Part shown: positions 17,186 through 25,853 of the stretch, in pieces
Position numbering within the stretch: the stretch's first letter is position 1
Layout: each line of letters starts with the position of its first letter
From: Terrimesophilobacter sp044464485
Lineage (GTDB): Bacteria; Actinomycetota; Actinomycetes; Actinomycetales; Microbacteriaceae
DNA: 64,000 nt
NCBI GenBank assembly: GCA_044464485.1
Contig: JBIQLG010000004.1
Coordinates: forward strand, 124,001-188,000
Direction: 5' to 3'
The notes under the pieces: model-generated
What the model saw: the letters and a program-made list of their open reading frames with translations, nothing else
Told to the model about the DNA's origin: nothing
Database searches by the model: none
Program-made: the position numbers and the translations under genes

Positions 17186-17191
17186 TAGTGT
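17186..17191 (+). promoter_or_regulatory. -10 box of leaderless dadA-like gene
   Basis: TAGTGT ends 6 bases before the ATG at 17198, and there is no purine-rich ribosome site between. This matches the spacing seen at many other starts in the window. Confidence 0.45.
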
Positions 17192-17197
17192 TGACCC

Positions 17198-18451
17198 ATG
17201 AGCACGAAACCTGCCGGAGTCAACCACGTCATCGTCATTGGGGCAGGAATGATTGGACTGACGACCGCGTGGTACCTGCAGGAACGCGGCGTCACAGTCA
17301 CCGTCGTCGACCGCAAGGGCATTGCCGCAGGATCGAGTTGGGGAAACGCCGGCTGGCTCACCCCCGCGCTTACTCTCCCCCTCGGCGAACCCGCCGTGCT
17401 CATGTCCGGCCCGAAAGCGATGCTCAGCTCAAAATCTCCCCTCTACATCCCGCTGGCGCTCGACCCGAAGCTCATCCGGTTCCTGCTCGGATTCGCCTGG
17501 CACGCACTGCCGCGCCAGTGGAAGAAATCCATAGAAATCTTCTCGAAAGTCAATCCGCTCGCCATGGAACCGTTTCGGGAACTCGCGGCAGGCGGCGTGA
17601 GCGAACCGGTCAAGGAAGCCAAGCCGTTCCTTGCGGGATTCCTGAGCGAAAAAGACCGCAACGGCCTGCTTCACGAATTTGCGGTAGTAAAGGCCAGCGG
17701 TGGAACCGTCGACTTCGACCTCGCCACCGGCGATGAGCTTCGCGCGATCGAACCCACGCTCTCGGATGCCGTGAACTGCGGCGTGTTTCTGCGCGGCCAG
17801 TACTTCATCAACCCGCCGAAATACGCGGAGTCTCTGGGTGCCGCGGTAGTCAAACGCGGCGCCGAATTGAAAACCGGATTCGACGTCACCGACATTCGCG
17901 ACTCGCACGACGGCGTCGACGTGATTTCGGCGGCGGGAGAAACCGCCCATGCCGATGCTGTCGTCATCGCGACGGGCGCGTGGCTCAACAAGCTCACTCG
18001 CCGATTCGGGGTGAAGTCGATAGTCCAGGCCGGTCGCGGCTACAGCTTCAGCGTAAAGCCCGAAGTGATCCCCTCACATCCGATCTACTTCCCCGCTCAG
18101 CGGCTCGCCTGCACACCGCTCGGCGACCGGTTGCGCATCGGAGGGATGATGGAGTTTCGCAGCGCGGATGCTGCGCCGGATGTCAGGCGCATCCAGACGC
18201 TCGTGAACGCTGGTCGCCCCGTCTTCCAGGGCGTCGACTGGGATGCTCGCGAAGAAGAGTGGGTTGGCGGCCGCCCAGTCACGGCGGACGGTCACGCGTT
18301 GATCGGCGCGACGAAGAACCCTCGCGTGTTTGTCGGCGGCGGCCACGGCATGTGGGGCATCGCGCTCGGACCCCTCACGGGCAAGCTGCTGGCGGGAGCC
18401 GTAGTCGGCGAACCTGACCCTCTGCTGCAACACTTCAACCCGCTGCGCTAA
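17198..18451 (+). CDS. FAD-dependent oxidoreductase, D-amino-acid dehydrogenase-like
   Basis: A 417-residue flavoprotein of the DAO/DadA family. The N-terminal dinucleotide-binding fold VIVIGAGMIGLTTAWYLQERG is followed by VTVVDRKGIAAGSSWGNAGWLTP; the SWGNAG segment is typical of DadA-type enzymes. The C-terminal FAD contact is GGGHGMWGIALGPLTGKLLAG. DadA oxidises D-amino acids such as D-alanine to keto acids and passes electrons to the respiratory chain. No alanine racemase or amino acid transporter lies beside it, so the substrate is uncertain. It is a single gene; the SOS cluster begins 59 bases downstream. Confidence 0.88.
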   Translation: MSTKPAGVNHVIVIGAGMIGLTTAWYLQERGVTVTVVDRKGIAAGSSWGNAGWLTPALTLPLGEPAVLMSGPKAMLSSKSPLYIPLALDPKLIRFLLGFAWHALPRQWKKSIEIFSKVNPLAMEPFRELAAGGVSEPVKEAKPFLAGFLSEKDRNGLLHEFAVVKASGGTVDFDLATGDELRAIEPTLSDAVNCGVFLRGQYFINPPKYAESLGAAVVKRGAELKTGFDVTDIRDSHDGVDVISAAGETAHADAVVIATGAWLNKLTRRFGVKSIVQAGRGYSFSVKPEVIPSHPIYFPAQRLACTPLGDRLRIGGMMEFRSADAAPDVRRIQTLVNAGRPVFQGVDWDAREEEWVGGRPVTADGHALIGATKNPRVFVGGGHGMWGIALGPLTGKLLAGAVVGEPDPLLQHFNPLR

Positions 18452-18458
18452 GGAGCAA

Positions 18459-18473
18459 GCGAGTTTGCCTCGC
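18459..18473 (+). terminator. Weak hairpin after dadA-like gene
   Basis: GCGAG and CTCGC form a 5-base stem with a 5-base loop directly after the stop codon, followed by a T-rich stretch (AGTTGTTTGTG). It could terminate transcription before the SOS promoter, but the stem is short. Confidence 0.3.
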
Positions 18474-18475
18474 AG

Positions 18476-18504
18476 TTGTTTGTGTCGTACCTATGTTCGA
18501 TACT
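18476..18504 (+). promoter_or_regulatory. SOS promoter of imuA' with LexA box
   Basis: The 16-mer TCGTACCTATGTTCGA (18485-18500) matches the actinobacterial LexA box TCGAAC-N4-GTTCGA at all but one half-site base. A -35-like TTGTTT (18476-18481) and -10-like GATACT (18499-18504) flank it with a 17-base spacer, so LexA would occupy the spacer. The ATG follows GATACT by 6 bases, which implies a leaderless, damage-inducible transcript. Confidence 0.75.
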
Positions 18505-18510
18505 TAAGGA

Positions 18511-19182
18511 ATGTCGAACACTGCGCTGGCGAGCGTCCCCGAACTGCGGGAACGCATCCGTCAGCTGCAGACGACGAAGCTCGACACACGCAGCATTCCC
18601 ACACATCCGGCGATAGGCCGGCTACTCCCCGGCGGCGCGCTCCAGGAGGGCGCAACCTATTCGGTCGACCGCTCCCTCACTCTGATCATGCTGCTGCTCG
18701 CTGCACCATCGGCCGCAGGAGCATGGTGCGGCGTCGTGGGGGTCCCGGAGTTCGGGGTGGAGGCCGCGGCAGGATTCGGGATCGACCTCGAACGGCTCGT
18801 GCTCGTACCGGAGCCCGGCGACCAGTGGCTCGCCACGACGGCGGCGATCGCCGATGCACTGAGTGTTATCGTCGTCCGACCGCCACGGCGAGCAAGTGAT
18901 GCGAGCATTGCGCGGCTCTCCGCGCGGCTGCGCAAACGGGGAGCAACGCTGCTCGTGCTGAGGAACGAGTCGCTCGGTGCGTGGCCACAGAGCGAAGCAA
19001 TGCTGAGCATCACCGAAAGCACCTGGACGGGAATCGGCGATGGCCACGGCCACTTGCAGTCGCGCGAAGCCACCCTGACCGTCACGAGCAAGGCGATGGG
19101 CAGACCCCGCAGCACGCGCATCCGGTTGCCGGGAAGTCACGGTGACACGAGGGGGAGATCGCTGCAAGCAACTCATTGGTAA
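18511..19182 (+). CDS. imuA: ImuA'-like mutasome accessory protein
   Basis: A 223-residue protein distantly related to RecA, encoded directly before imuB and dnaE2. In RecA/ImuA proteins the segment after PGGALxEG holds the P-loop. Here it reads GALQEGATYSVDRSLTLIML, with no GxxxxGK[ST], so ATP binding seems lost. The later hydrophobic strands (SVIVVRPPRRASDASIARLSARLRKRGATLLVL) keep the RecA-fold pattern. In mycobacteria the ImuA' protein works with ImuB and DnaE2 in damage-induced translesion synthesis. The role here is inferred from that known operon and from the LexA box upstream. The start ATG 18511 is 6 bases after the -10 box. Confidence 0.85.
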   Translation: MSNTALASVPELRERIRQLQTTKLDTRSIPTHPAIGRLLPGGALQEGATYSVDRSLTLIMLLLAAPSAAGAWCGVVGVPEFGVEAAAGFGIDLERLVLVPEPGDQWLATTAAIADALSVIVVRPPRRASDASIARLSARLRKRGATLLVLRNESLGAWPQSEAMLSITESTWTGIGDGHGHLQSREATLTVTSKAMGRPRSTRIRLPGSHGDTRGRSLQATHW

Positions 19183-19205
19183 TTATCGTATGTATGTTCG
19201 ATACT
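19176..19205 (+). promoter_or_regulatory. SOS promoter of imuB with LexA box
   Basis: TCGTATGTATGTTCGA (19186-19201) is a LexA-box match with two half-site changes. TTGGTA (19176-19181) and GATACT (19200-19205) form -35 and -10 boxes 18 bases apart. GATACT again ends 6 bases before the ATG. The 32 bases 19186-19217 are identical at 28 positions to 18485-18516 in front of imuA'. It starts just at the imuA' stop codon. Confidence 0.72.
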
Positions 19206-19211
19206 TAACAA

Positions 19212-20792
19212 ATGTCGGCATCGATTTTTGCTCCCGAGCGCGTACTGCTCGTGTGGTGCCCGGACTGGCCCGTCGAGGCGGCCATTCGCACTCAGGGCCT
19301 GAAACCGGATGCTGCGATCGCCATCATCGAGACCGGCCGCGTATTCGCGTGTTCGGCATCCGCCCGGGCGGAAGGCGTCATCCGCGGACTGAAACTGCGT
19401 GAAGCTCAGGCGCGTTGCCCCGAACTCACTGTCGTCCCCTGGCGGCCAGCGGATGACGCTCGCGCGTTCGAACCCGTGCTCACCGCGATCGAGGAGCTCA
19501 TGCCGGGCGTGCAGCCGCTGCGTCCTGGGGTGTGCGCTCTTCGCGCCAAAGGCCCCGCCAGCTACTATGGCGGCGAGGAAGAAGCTGCGCTCTGGCTTCT
19601 CGACCAGCTCGATGAACTGGGCGTTCCCGGCACCCGCATCGGGATCGCCGACGGCGTGTTCACGGCGGAGCAGGCGGCCAGGCAACGCGTTCCGCAGCGC
19701 ATCCGCGTCGTTCCGGCTGGCACTGCAGCAGAGTACCTCGCTCCCCTGCCGGTCGGCGTGCTCGATGATTCCAGCGCGAGCGAGGCCTCGGTCGTGACGC
19801 TCCTGCGCAGGCTCGGCGTGTACACGCTCGGCGACTTCGCGGCCCTCGACGCCGGCGATGTGCGCGACCGGCTCGGCGAGCAGGGCGCCCGGCTGCACGC
19901 GCTTTCCGGCGGACTGGACTCGCGGCCGGTTGTCGCGCGCATCCCCCCGGAGACCAACGAGTGCAACATCGCGTTCGAACCCGCCGTCGACCGCATCGAC
20001 CAGGTGGCGTTCGGGGTGCGCGCCCTTGCCGACCGGTTCATCGCGGGGCTCACGGCCGCGAAACTCGTGTGCACGGCCGTGCGCGTCGAACTGGGCTCCG
20101 AGAGCGGAGAGCTCTCCGAACGCACGTGGCTGCACCCGCGTTCGTTCACCGCGGCGGAAGTCGTCGACCGCGTGCGCTGGCAACTGCAAGGCGGCGCCAG
20201 CGCAACTGACCGGAACGGAGTGGGGTTGAGCTCCGGCATCGTCGCGGTGCGGCTCATCCCGGCGAGCGTCGACTCGATCGGCAACCACGAGGAAGGGCTG
20301 TTCGGCGGCGGACCGGATGAGCGCATCCACCACGCCCTCTCGCGCGTGCAGGGCATGCTCGGCCGCACGGCAGTGCTCACGGGCGCCGTTGGCGGCGGGA
20401 GGGGTCCAGCGGACCGTATGACGCTCGTCCCGTGGGGCGACCGGGTTGTGCACGACCGCGAACCTGCGCCGCCGTGGCCAGGGCACCTGCCCGCCCCGGC
20501 GCCGTCGACCGTGTTCGAGCCGCCGCGGCCCGTGACGGTGTTCTCGGCATCCGGCGACACGCTCGCGGTGGACGACCGCGGTGTGCTGGGCGGGGCGCCC
20601 GCAAGCATGTCGAGCGGCCGCTCCACGCTGCACATCGCCGCGTGGGCCGGCCCGTGGACGGTCGACGAGCAGTGGTGGGATGCCGCGCGCGCGAGCCGCA
20701 CGAGCCGCTTCCAGGTGGTCGACACGACGGGCACTGCGTGGTTGCTCGCCCTCGAGCACGGCCGCTGGTGGGCGGAAGGGCGGTACGACTGA
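19212..20792 (+). CDS. imuB: ImuB, catalytically inactive Y-family polymerase homologue
   Basis: A 526-residue Y-family polymerase relative. The N-terminal strand LLVWCPDWPVEAA replaces the DMD(A/C)F active-site motif. The place where active enzymes have S-x-D-E reads RAKGPASYYGGEEE. The metal-binding carboxylates are therefore missing, as known for ImuB. A helix-hairpin-helix region (LLRRLGVYTLGDFAALDAGDV) and a little-finger-like domain follow. HEEGLFGG near residue 360 resembles a beta-clamp-binding motif, consistent with ImuB as the adaptor that brings DnaE2 to the clamp. It has its own LexA promoter, and its stop codon shares a base with the dnaE2 start (TGATG at 20790-20794). Confidence 0.92.
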   Translation: MSASIFAPERVLLVWCPDWPVEAAIRTQGLKPDAAIAIIETGRVFACSASARAEGVIRGLKLREAQARCPELTVVPWRPADDARAFEPVLTAIEELMPGVQPLRPGVCALRAKGPASYYGGEEEAALWLLDQLDELGVPGTRIGIADGVFTAEQAARQRVPQRIRVVPAGTAAEYLAPLPVGVLDDSSASEASVVTLLRRLGVYTLGDFAALDAGDVRDRLGEQGARLHALSGGLDSRPVVARIPPETNECNIAFEPAVDRIDQVAFGVRALADRFIAGLTAAKLVCTAVRVELGSESGELSERTWLHPRSFTAAEVVDRVRWQLQGGASATDRNGVGLSSGIVAVRLIPASVDSIGNHEEGLFGGGPDERIHHALSRVQGMLGRTAVLTGAVGGGRGPADRMTLVPWGDRVVHDREPAPPWPGHLPAPAPSTVFEPPRPVTVFSASGDTLAVDDRGVLGGAPASMSSGRSTLHIAAWAGPWTVDEQWWDAARASRTSRFQVVDTTGTAWLLALEHGRWWAEGRYD

Positions 20793-23700
20793 TGGGCTTT
20801 AAAAATCCCCCCATCTCCTGGTCGGAGTTCGAGAAGACGCTTTCGGGGAGAGGTGCTCCCGAAAGCACCCTCTCACGCAAACGTGCGCCATATCAGCCGG
20901 TAAAGATCGCCCCTCCGACCGGCGCGGTTGTGCCTTACGCCGAGTTGCATTCTCATTCCAACTTCAGCTTCCTCGACGGCGCGAGCCCGCCGGAAGAACT
21001 GATCGAGGAGGCCGCCCGGCTCGGGCTGCACGGCCTCGCGATCACCGACCATGACGGCTTCTACGGGGTCGTGCGGATGGCGGAAGCCGCCGAGGAGTTC
21101 CCGCAGGTGAAGACGATCTTCGGCGCTGAACTCTCTCTCGGGCTCGATACTCCGCAAAACGGCGTCGCCGACCCGCGCGGCAGCCACTTGCTCGTGCTCG
21201 CGCGCCGGCAGGAGGGTTATCACCGGCTCTCCGGCGCCATCACCGCCGCCCAGCTCGCCGGCGCGGAGAAGGGCCGCCCGATCTACGACCTCGACGACCT
21301 CGCCGAGCGCGCTGGCGGGCACTGGCTCGTGCTCACTGGATGCCGCAAAGGGAGTGTACGGCAGGCGCTGGCCCACGAAAACGCGAAGGCTGCCGCACGC
21401 GAGTTGGGTGACCTCGTTGAGCGATTCGGCCAGGACAACCTCGCCGTCGAGCTCCACCAGCACGGAAACCCCCTCGACGACGCCCACAATGACGCCCTGG
21501 CCGCTCTCGCAGCCCGGCAGGGGCTTCCGGTGGTGGCGACGGGCAACGTCCACTACGCGACGCCGGAGAGACATCGGCTCGCCACGGCTCTCGCTGCCGT
21601 GCGCGCCCGCAGAAGCCTCGACGATATGGATGGTTGGCTCCCGGCATCCGGCGCCGCTCATCTGCGCAGCGGCGCGGAGATGGCCGTGAAGTTCGCGCGG
21701 TATCCGGGGGCGATCGAGCACACGGTCGAATTTGCCGACGACCTCGCGTTTCGGTTGCGGAGCGTGAAGCCGGGCTTGCCGAAGCAGGATGTTCCGGCCG
21801 GGCACACCCCGATGAGCTGGCTGCGGCAACTGGTGTGGGATGCCGTGCCGGTGAAGTACCCGAAAGCCACCGACGCGGACCGCGACCGGATCGAACGCGA
21901 ACTCGCCGTCATCGAGCAAAAAGACTTCCCCGGCTACTTCCTCATCGTGCACGACATCGTGCGGGAGGCGCGCAGCCGCGGCATCCTGTGCCAGGGTCGG
22001 GGCAGCGCCGCGAACTCGGCCGTGTGCTACTTACTCAACATCACCGCGGTCGACTCGATCTACTACAAGCTGCCGTTCGAGCGGTTCCTCTCCAGTCTGC
22101 GCGACGAGGAACCGGACATCGACGTCGACTTCGACTCCGACCGGCGCGAAGAGATCATCCAGTACGTGTACCGCAAGTACGGCAGGTACAACGCCGCCCA
22201 GGTGGCGAACGTCATCAGCTACCGCCCCAAGGTCGCCGTGCGGGACATGGCCAAGGCGCTCGGGCACTCCCCCGGCCAGCAGGATGCCTACTCGAAGCAG
22301 ATTGAGCGGCACTCGCTAACTGCCGGGGACAACGATATTCCCGGGCCCGTCATCGAACTCGCTCAGCAAGTGCTCACGTTCCCCCGGCACCTCGGCATCC
22401 ACTCCGGCGGAATGGTGCTCACCGATCGGCCGGTGGGCGAAGTCGTGCCGATCGAGCACGGGCGCATGGACGGCCGCACGGTCGTGCAGTGGGACAAAGA
22501 CGATTGCGCGTGGATGGGCCTCGTGAAGTTCGACCTGCTCGGGCTCGGGATGCTCGCCGCCATCCAGTACTGCTTCGACCTCGTGCGCGAGCACCTCGGG
22601 GAAAGTTGGGAGCTGTCCACCATCCCGCGGGAGGAGGCCGGCGTGTATGACATGCTGTGCCGCGCCGACTCGATCGGAGTGTTCCAGGTGGAATCGCGCG
22701 CCCAAATGGGGCTGCTCCCGAGGCTCCAGCCGCGCAAGTTTTACGACCTCGTCGTGGAGATCGCGATGATTCGGCCCGGGCCCATCCAGGGCGGAGCCGT
22801 GCATCCGTACGTGCGCCGCAAGCTCGGCAAAGAGAAGGTCACCTACGCGCATCCGAAGCTCATCGAGCCGCTCGAACGCACTCTCGGCATCCCCGTGTTC
22901 CAGGAGCAGCTCATGCAAATGGCGATGGCGGTCGGCAACTGCACGGGCGAGGATGCCGACCTGCTGCGCCGCGCGATGGGCTCCAAGCGCGGCATCGAAC
23001 GCATCGAGAGGCTGCGCGAGAAGCTGTATGCCGGGATGGCGGAGAACGGCCTCACGCAGGAAGCGTCCGACGACATCTACCGCAAGATCCAGGCGTTCGC
23101 GAACTTCGGGTTCGCCGAAAGCCACTCCCTGAGTTTCGCCCTGCTCGTGTACGCGAGCTCGTGGCTCAAACTTCACTACCCAGCGGCGTTTTTGGCATCG
23201 CTCCTGCGCGCACAACCCATGGGCTTCTACTCCCCCGCGTCGCTCGTCGCGGATGCTCGCAGGCATGGCGTTGAGGTGCGTCGGCCGGATGTGCTCGTGA
23301 GCGGTGTTGAGGCGGGACTGGAGGCTCTCGGGCTGGAGGAACTCGGGCGGGAAACACCGGTACCGCCTCCTGGCTGCCTCGCGTTCGAACAGCCTCCCGT
23401 GCCCGACTTTGACCGAACAGCACCGTTTGACACTCAGGATCACCGCAGGGATGCGCGCGTGGCGGTGCGCCTTGGGCTTGCCGAAGTGAAAGGCATTGGC
23501 AGCACTCTTGCCGAAAAGATCGTTGCCGAAAGGGATACCAGCGGGCACTACCGCGATCAGGCCGACCTCGTGCACCGCGTCGGCCTCACGACGCCGCAAC
23601 TTGAGGCGCTTGCCGCGGCCGGCGCGTTCGAGTGCTTCGGGCTCACGGTGCGCGAAGCGCTCTGGCTGGCCGGCTCGGCCGCCCAGAACAAGGCGGAATA

Positions 23701-24163
23701 TTTGGAGGGCACGCTCGTCACGGTGCAGCCGCCGCTGTTCCGGATGCCCACGGAGACTGAGACCCTCGTCGCCGACCTGTGGGCGACCGGGATCTCCACG
23801 ACCGACCACCCCATCCGGCACGTGAGGCCGTTGCTGGAGGAACGAGGCGTGCTGCAGGCGGCCCAGCTCGCGACGGCGGAATCCGGTCGACGCATCGAAG
23901 TGGGCGGGATCGTCACGCACCGTCAGCGGCCGTCCACCGCAAGCGGCATCACGTTCATGAACCTCGAGGACGAGTCCGGGCTCGTGAACGTCATCTGCAG
24001 CGTCGGAGTGTGGAAACGCTACCGCAGGGTCGCGCGCGAATCATCGGCGCTCATCGTGCGCGGCATCCTCGAACGATCCCCGGAGGGAGTCACGAACGTT
24101 CTCGCCGACCGCCTGGAGCCGTTGCTGCTGGCGACCCGCGTTCCCTCACGGGACTTCCGGTAA
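20792..24163 (+). CDS. dnaE2: Error-prone DNA polymerase III alpha subunit DnaE2 (ImuC)
   Basis: A 1123-residue C-family polymerase, normal length for DnaE2. An N-terminal PHP domain begins with YAELHSHSNFSFLDG (about 48-62). The palm contains GRGSAANSAVCYLLNI and the catalytic aspartates in PDIDVDFD near residue 441. Then come HPGIHSGGMVLTD-like text (HLGIHSGGMVLTD), IRPGPIQGGAVHPYVRR and FAESHSLSFALLVYASSW. An HhH region (LAEVKGIGSTLAEKIV) and an OB fold (VGGIVTHRQRP..ITFMNLEDESG) complete it. I took ATG 20792; the frame is open further upstream inside imuB, but that part is a shadow. DnaE2 performs damage-induced mutagenic synthesis with ImuA' and ImuB. Confidence 0.96.
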   Translation: MGFKNPPISWSEFEKTLSGRGAPESTLSRKRAPYQPVKIAPPTGAVVPYAELHSHSNFSFLDGASPPEELIEEAARLGLHGLAITDHDGFYGVVRMAEAAEEFPQVKTIFGAELSLGLDTPQNGVADPRGSHLLVLARRQEGYHRLSGAITAAQLAGAEKGRPIYDLDDLAERAGGHWLVLTGCRKGSVRQALAHENAKAAARELGDLVERFGQDNLAVELHQHGNPLDDAHNDALAALAARQGLPVVATGNVHYATPERHRLATALAAVRARRSLDDMDGWLPASGAAHLRSGAEMAVKFARYPGAIEHTVEFADDLAFRLRSVKPGLPKQDVPAGHTPMSWLRQLVWDAVPVKYPKATDADRDRIERELAVIEQKDFPGYFLIVHDIVREARSRGILCQGRGSAANSAVCYLLNITAVDSIYYKLPFERFLSSLRDEEPDIDVDFDSDRREEIIQYVYRKYGRYNAAQVANVISYRPKVAVRDMAKALGHSPGQQDAYSKQIERHSLTAGDNDIPGPVIELAQQVLTFPRHLGIHSGGMVLTDRPVGEVVPIEHGRMDGRTVVQWDKDDCAWMGLVKFDLLGLGMLAAIQYCFDLVREHLGESWELSTIPREEAGVYDMLCRADSIGVFQVESRAQMGLLPRLQPRKFYDLVVEIAMIRPGPIQGGAVHPYVRRKLGKEKVTYAHPKLIEPLERTLGIPVFQEQLMQMAMAVGNCTGEDADLLRRAMGSKRGIERIERLREKLYAGMAENGLTQEASDDIYRKIQAFANFGFAESHSLSFALLVYASSWLKLHYPAAFLASLLRAQPMGFYSPASLVADARRHGVEVRRPDVLVSGVEAGLEALGLEELGRETPVPPPGCLAFEQPPVPDFDRTAPFDTQDHRRDARVAVRLGLAEVKGIGSTLAEKIVAERDTSGHYRDQADLVHRVGLTTPQLEALAAAGAFECFGLTVREALWLAGSAAQNKAEYLEGTLVTVQPPLFRMPTETETLVADLWATGISTTDHPIRHVRPLLEERGVLQAAQLATAESGRRIEVGGIVTHRQRPSTASGITFMNLEDESGLVNVICSVGVWKRYRRVARESSALIVRGILERSPEGVTNVLADRLEPLLLATRVPSRDFR

Positions 24164-24238
24164 GAATGGCGAACGCCAGGATGGCCGTCAGGTGAAAGGG
24201 CTGAAGTTCGCGAGATAGCACTGCGCTACCGGCAGCAG

Positions 24239-24244
24239 TACCGT
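24239..24244 (+). promoter_or_regulatory. -10 box of leaderless SRAP gene
   Basis: TACCGT ends 6 bases before the ATG at 24251. I see no LexA box in the 87 bases after dnaE2. Confidence 0.4.
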
Positions 24245-24250
24245 AGAACC

Positions 24251-24961
24251 ATGTGCGGACGCTTCGCTCTGGATGAGCACATCAACACTCTCATCGCCGA
24301 CTTTGTGGCCACCGGCGGAGACTACAACGAGTGGGTGCCCTCGTATTCGATCGCGCCCACCAATCAGGTCCCCATTGTGCGCGAGCGAACCGGGGAGAAC
24401 AGCACCGTGATTCGAACCATCGATCTCGCCAGCTGGGGACTCAAGCCCGGTTGGTCACAACAAAACGGCCCCGCGCCGATCAACGCGCGGATGGAGACGA
24501 TCGACACAAACGGAATGTTTCGCGGAGCTTTTTCCGGGCAGAGGTGCCTCGTGCCGATGTCCGGCTACTTCGAATGGACAGAGGAGCCCACGGGCAAGCA
24601 ACCCCACTACATCCACGGCGGCGGTCTTTTGGCCGCAGCGGGGCTCTACGCGGCGCGCAAGGACGGAGACGAATGGAAGCTTTCCTTCACCATCGCCACG
24701 CGCGAGGCAACCGACGCGAGCGGGCACGTTCACGACCGGATGCCTGTATTCCTGCAAAAAGAAGTATGGGACGAGTGGTTGAACCCCGCGAAAGCCGGCA
24801 CGCAAGGAGTACCAGACACCGCCACCCTGAAGTCGATCATGGATTCGAGTTCGTTGGCCATCGCTGCGACATTGCAAACCCACGCAGTGGATAAGAAACT
24901 CAATAACACGCGAACCGTGGATCGAAACGATCCTTCGCTGCTCGAACCAGTGCCGCAATGA
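24251..24961 (+). CDS. SRAP/YedK-family abasic-site crosslinking protein
   Basis: A 236-residue SOS-response-associated peptidase (HMCES/YedK) family protein. Cys2 follows the initiator methionine (MCGRF), and it is the residue that forms a thiazolidine crosslink with abasic sites in single-stranded DNA. Conserved segments are SIAPTNQVPIVR, the WGLKPGW loop, PINARMETI (Asn/Arg contacts), RCLVPMSGYFEW with the active-site glutamate, and the conserved H-D-R-MP (VHDRMPVFL). It shields abasic sites at stalled forks. It lies 87 bases after dnaE2 on the same strand, which extends the damage-response cluster. The HAD gene start overlaps its stop (ATGA 24958-24961). Confidence 0.93.
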   Translation: MCGRFALDEHINTLIADFVATGGDYNEWVPSYSIAPTNQVPIVRERTGENSTVIRTIDLASWGLKPGWSQQNGPAPINARMETIDTNGMFRGAFSGQRCLVPMSGYFEWTEEPTGKQPHYIHGGGLLAAAGLYAARKDGDEWKLSFTIATREATDASGHVHDRMPVFLQKEVWDEWLNPAKAGTQGVPDTATLKSIMDSSSLAIAATLQTHAVDKKLNNTRTVDRNDPSLLEPVPQ

Positions 24962-25821
24962 TTCCTCCACTCGGACTGCTTCTCGACGTTGACGGGCCGA
25001 TCTCGAGCCCCGTGGAGAGGCGCATCGCCATCCCGAGCATCGTTGAGGATCTCGTGACGCTCGCCGGACTGGGCGTACCCATCGCCTTCATTACCGGTCG
25101 CAGCGACACTTTCATGCGCGAGCAAGTGGTGACCCCTCTCATCCGGGCCGGACTGAAACCCGGTGCACGCATGTTCGGAGTGAGCGAGAAGGGCGGAGTG
25201 TGGTTCCCCATCACGTCTGAGGGCATGGGCGAAATCGTGATCGACCATGAACTGGCGCTTCCCGAGGACTTTGTTGAGGAGTTCCGGGAACTCGCGCTCA
25301 CTCGCTTCAGCGAGTCCATGTTTTTCGATGAGACGAAGCACGCAATGATTTCTCTCGAACAGAATACGGACACTCCCGCCGATGACTATCTGGTGGCCCA
25401 GGCACTCGCCAATCAGGAGGCGTTCGACCTGCTCGTCGAATACGGGCTCGGCGCTCGCTACGGTGAACTGGAAATTCCGGACGCGAACGGTCTCATCAAC
25501 TACCGGGTCGATCCCACGATCATTTCCACGGATGTCGAATCGGTACTTCTCGACAAGGATCGCGGCGCCGCACGCGCGCTCGACTTCTTCCGAGAAAGCG
25601 GCGACCTGCCTACCCTGTGGCGCACGGTTGGGGATTCGCGCAGCGACTACCTGATGGCGGACTATCTGCACGGCGAAGGTTTTGATGTGGCACACGTTGA
25701 TGTGCGTCCGTCCGACGGAGTTTTGACGAAACCCTACCGAGTCATCGTCGAAGGCGACCTCATCCACGACGATGCGGGAGCTGCATTCCTGCGGCACTGG
25801 GTTCGTGCCCTCTCCACGTAG
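24958..25821 (+). CDS. HAD-superfamily hydrolase
   Basis: A 287-residue HAD-fold protein. Motif I is LLLDVDGPIS (Asp10 and Asp12), motif II is probably FITGRSD, and motif IV is GDSRSDYLMADYL near residue 226. The arrangement, with a large cap between motifs II and IV, resembles the trehalose-phosphate phosphatase/Cof-like branch, but I cannot assign a substrate. It is translationally coupled to the SRAP gene. Whether it acts in DNA repair, for example on damaged nucleotides, is unknown; linkage alone suggests it is induced together with SRAP. Confidence 0.8.
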   Translation: MIPPLGLLLDVDGPISSPVERRIAIPSIVEDLVTLAGLGVPIAFITGRSDTFMREQVVTPLIRAGLKPGARMFGVSEKGGVWFPITSEGMGEIVIDHELALPEDFVEEFRELALTRFSESMFFDETKHAMISLEQNTDTPADDYLVAQALANQEAFDLLVEYGLGARYGELEIPDANGLINYRVDPTIISTDVESVLLDKDRGAARALDFFRESGDLPTLWRTVGDSRSDYLMADYLHGEGFDVAHVDVRPSDGVLTKPYRVIVEGDLIHDDAGAAFLRHWVRALST

Positions 25822-25853
25822 CGGCAGTACGGGCGGCGACTTTCACGTGAGCG

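Noticed and set aside
19173..20759. Long antisense frame (about 528 codons) inside imuB
   Set aside because: The composition is Arg/Ala/Gly/His-rich with no domain, as expected for shadow frames in GC-rich DNA. The plus-strand frame has clear ImuB homology.
22316..23920. Antisense frame of about 534 codons inside dnaE2
   Set aside because: It lacks recognisable motifs and is covered by conserved polymerase blocks on the other strand.
24164..24250. Search for a LexA box before the SRAP gene
   Set aside because: Only single GTTCG-like half-sites are seen; no TCGAAC-N4-GTTCGA arrangement is present.
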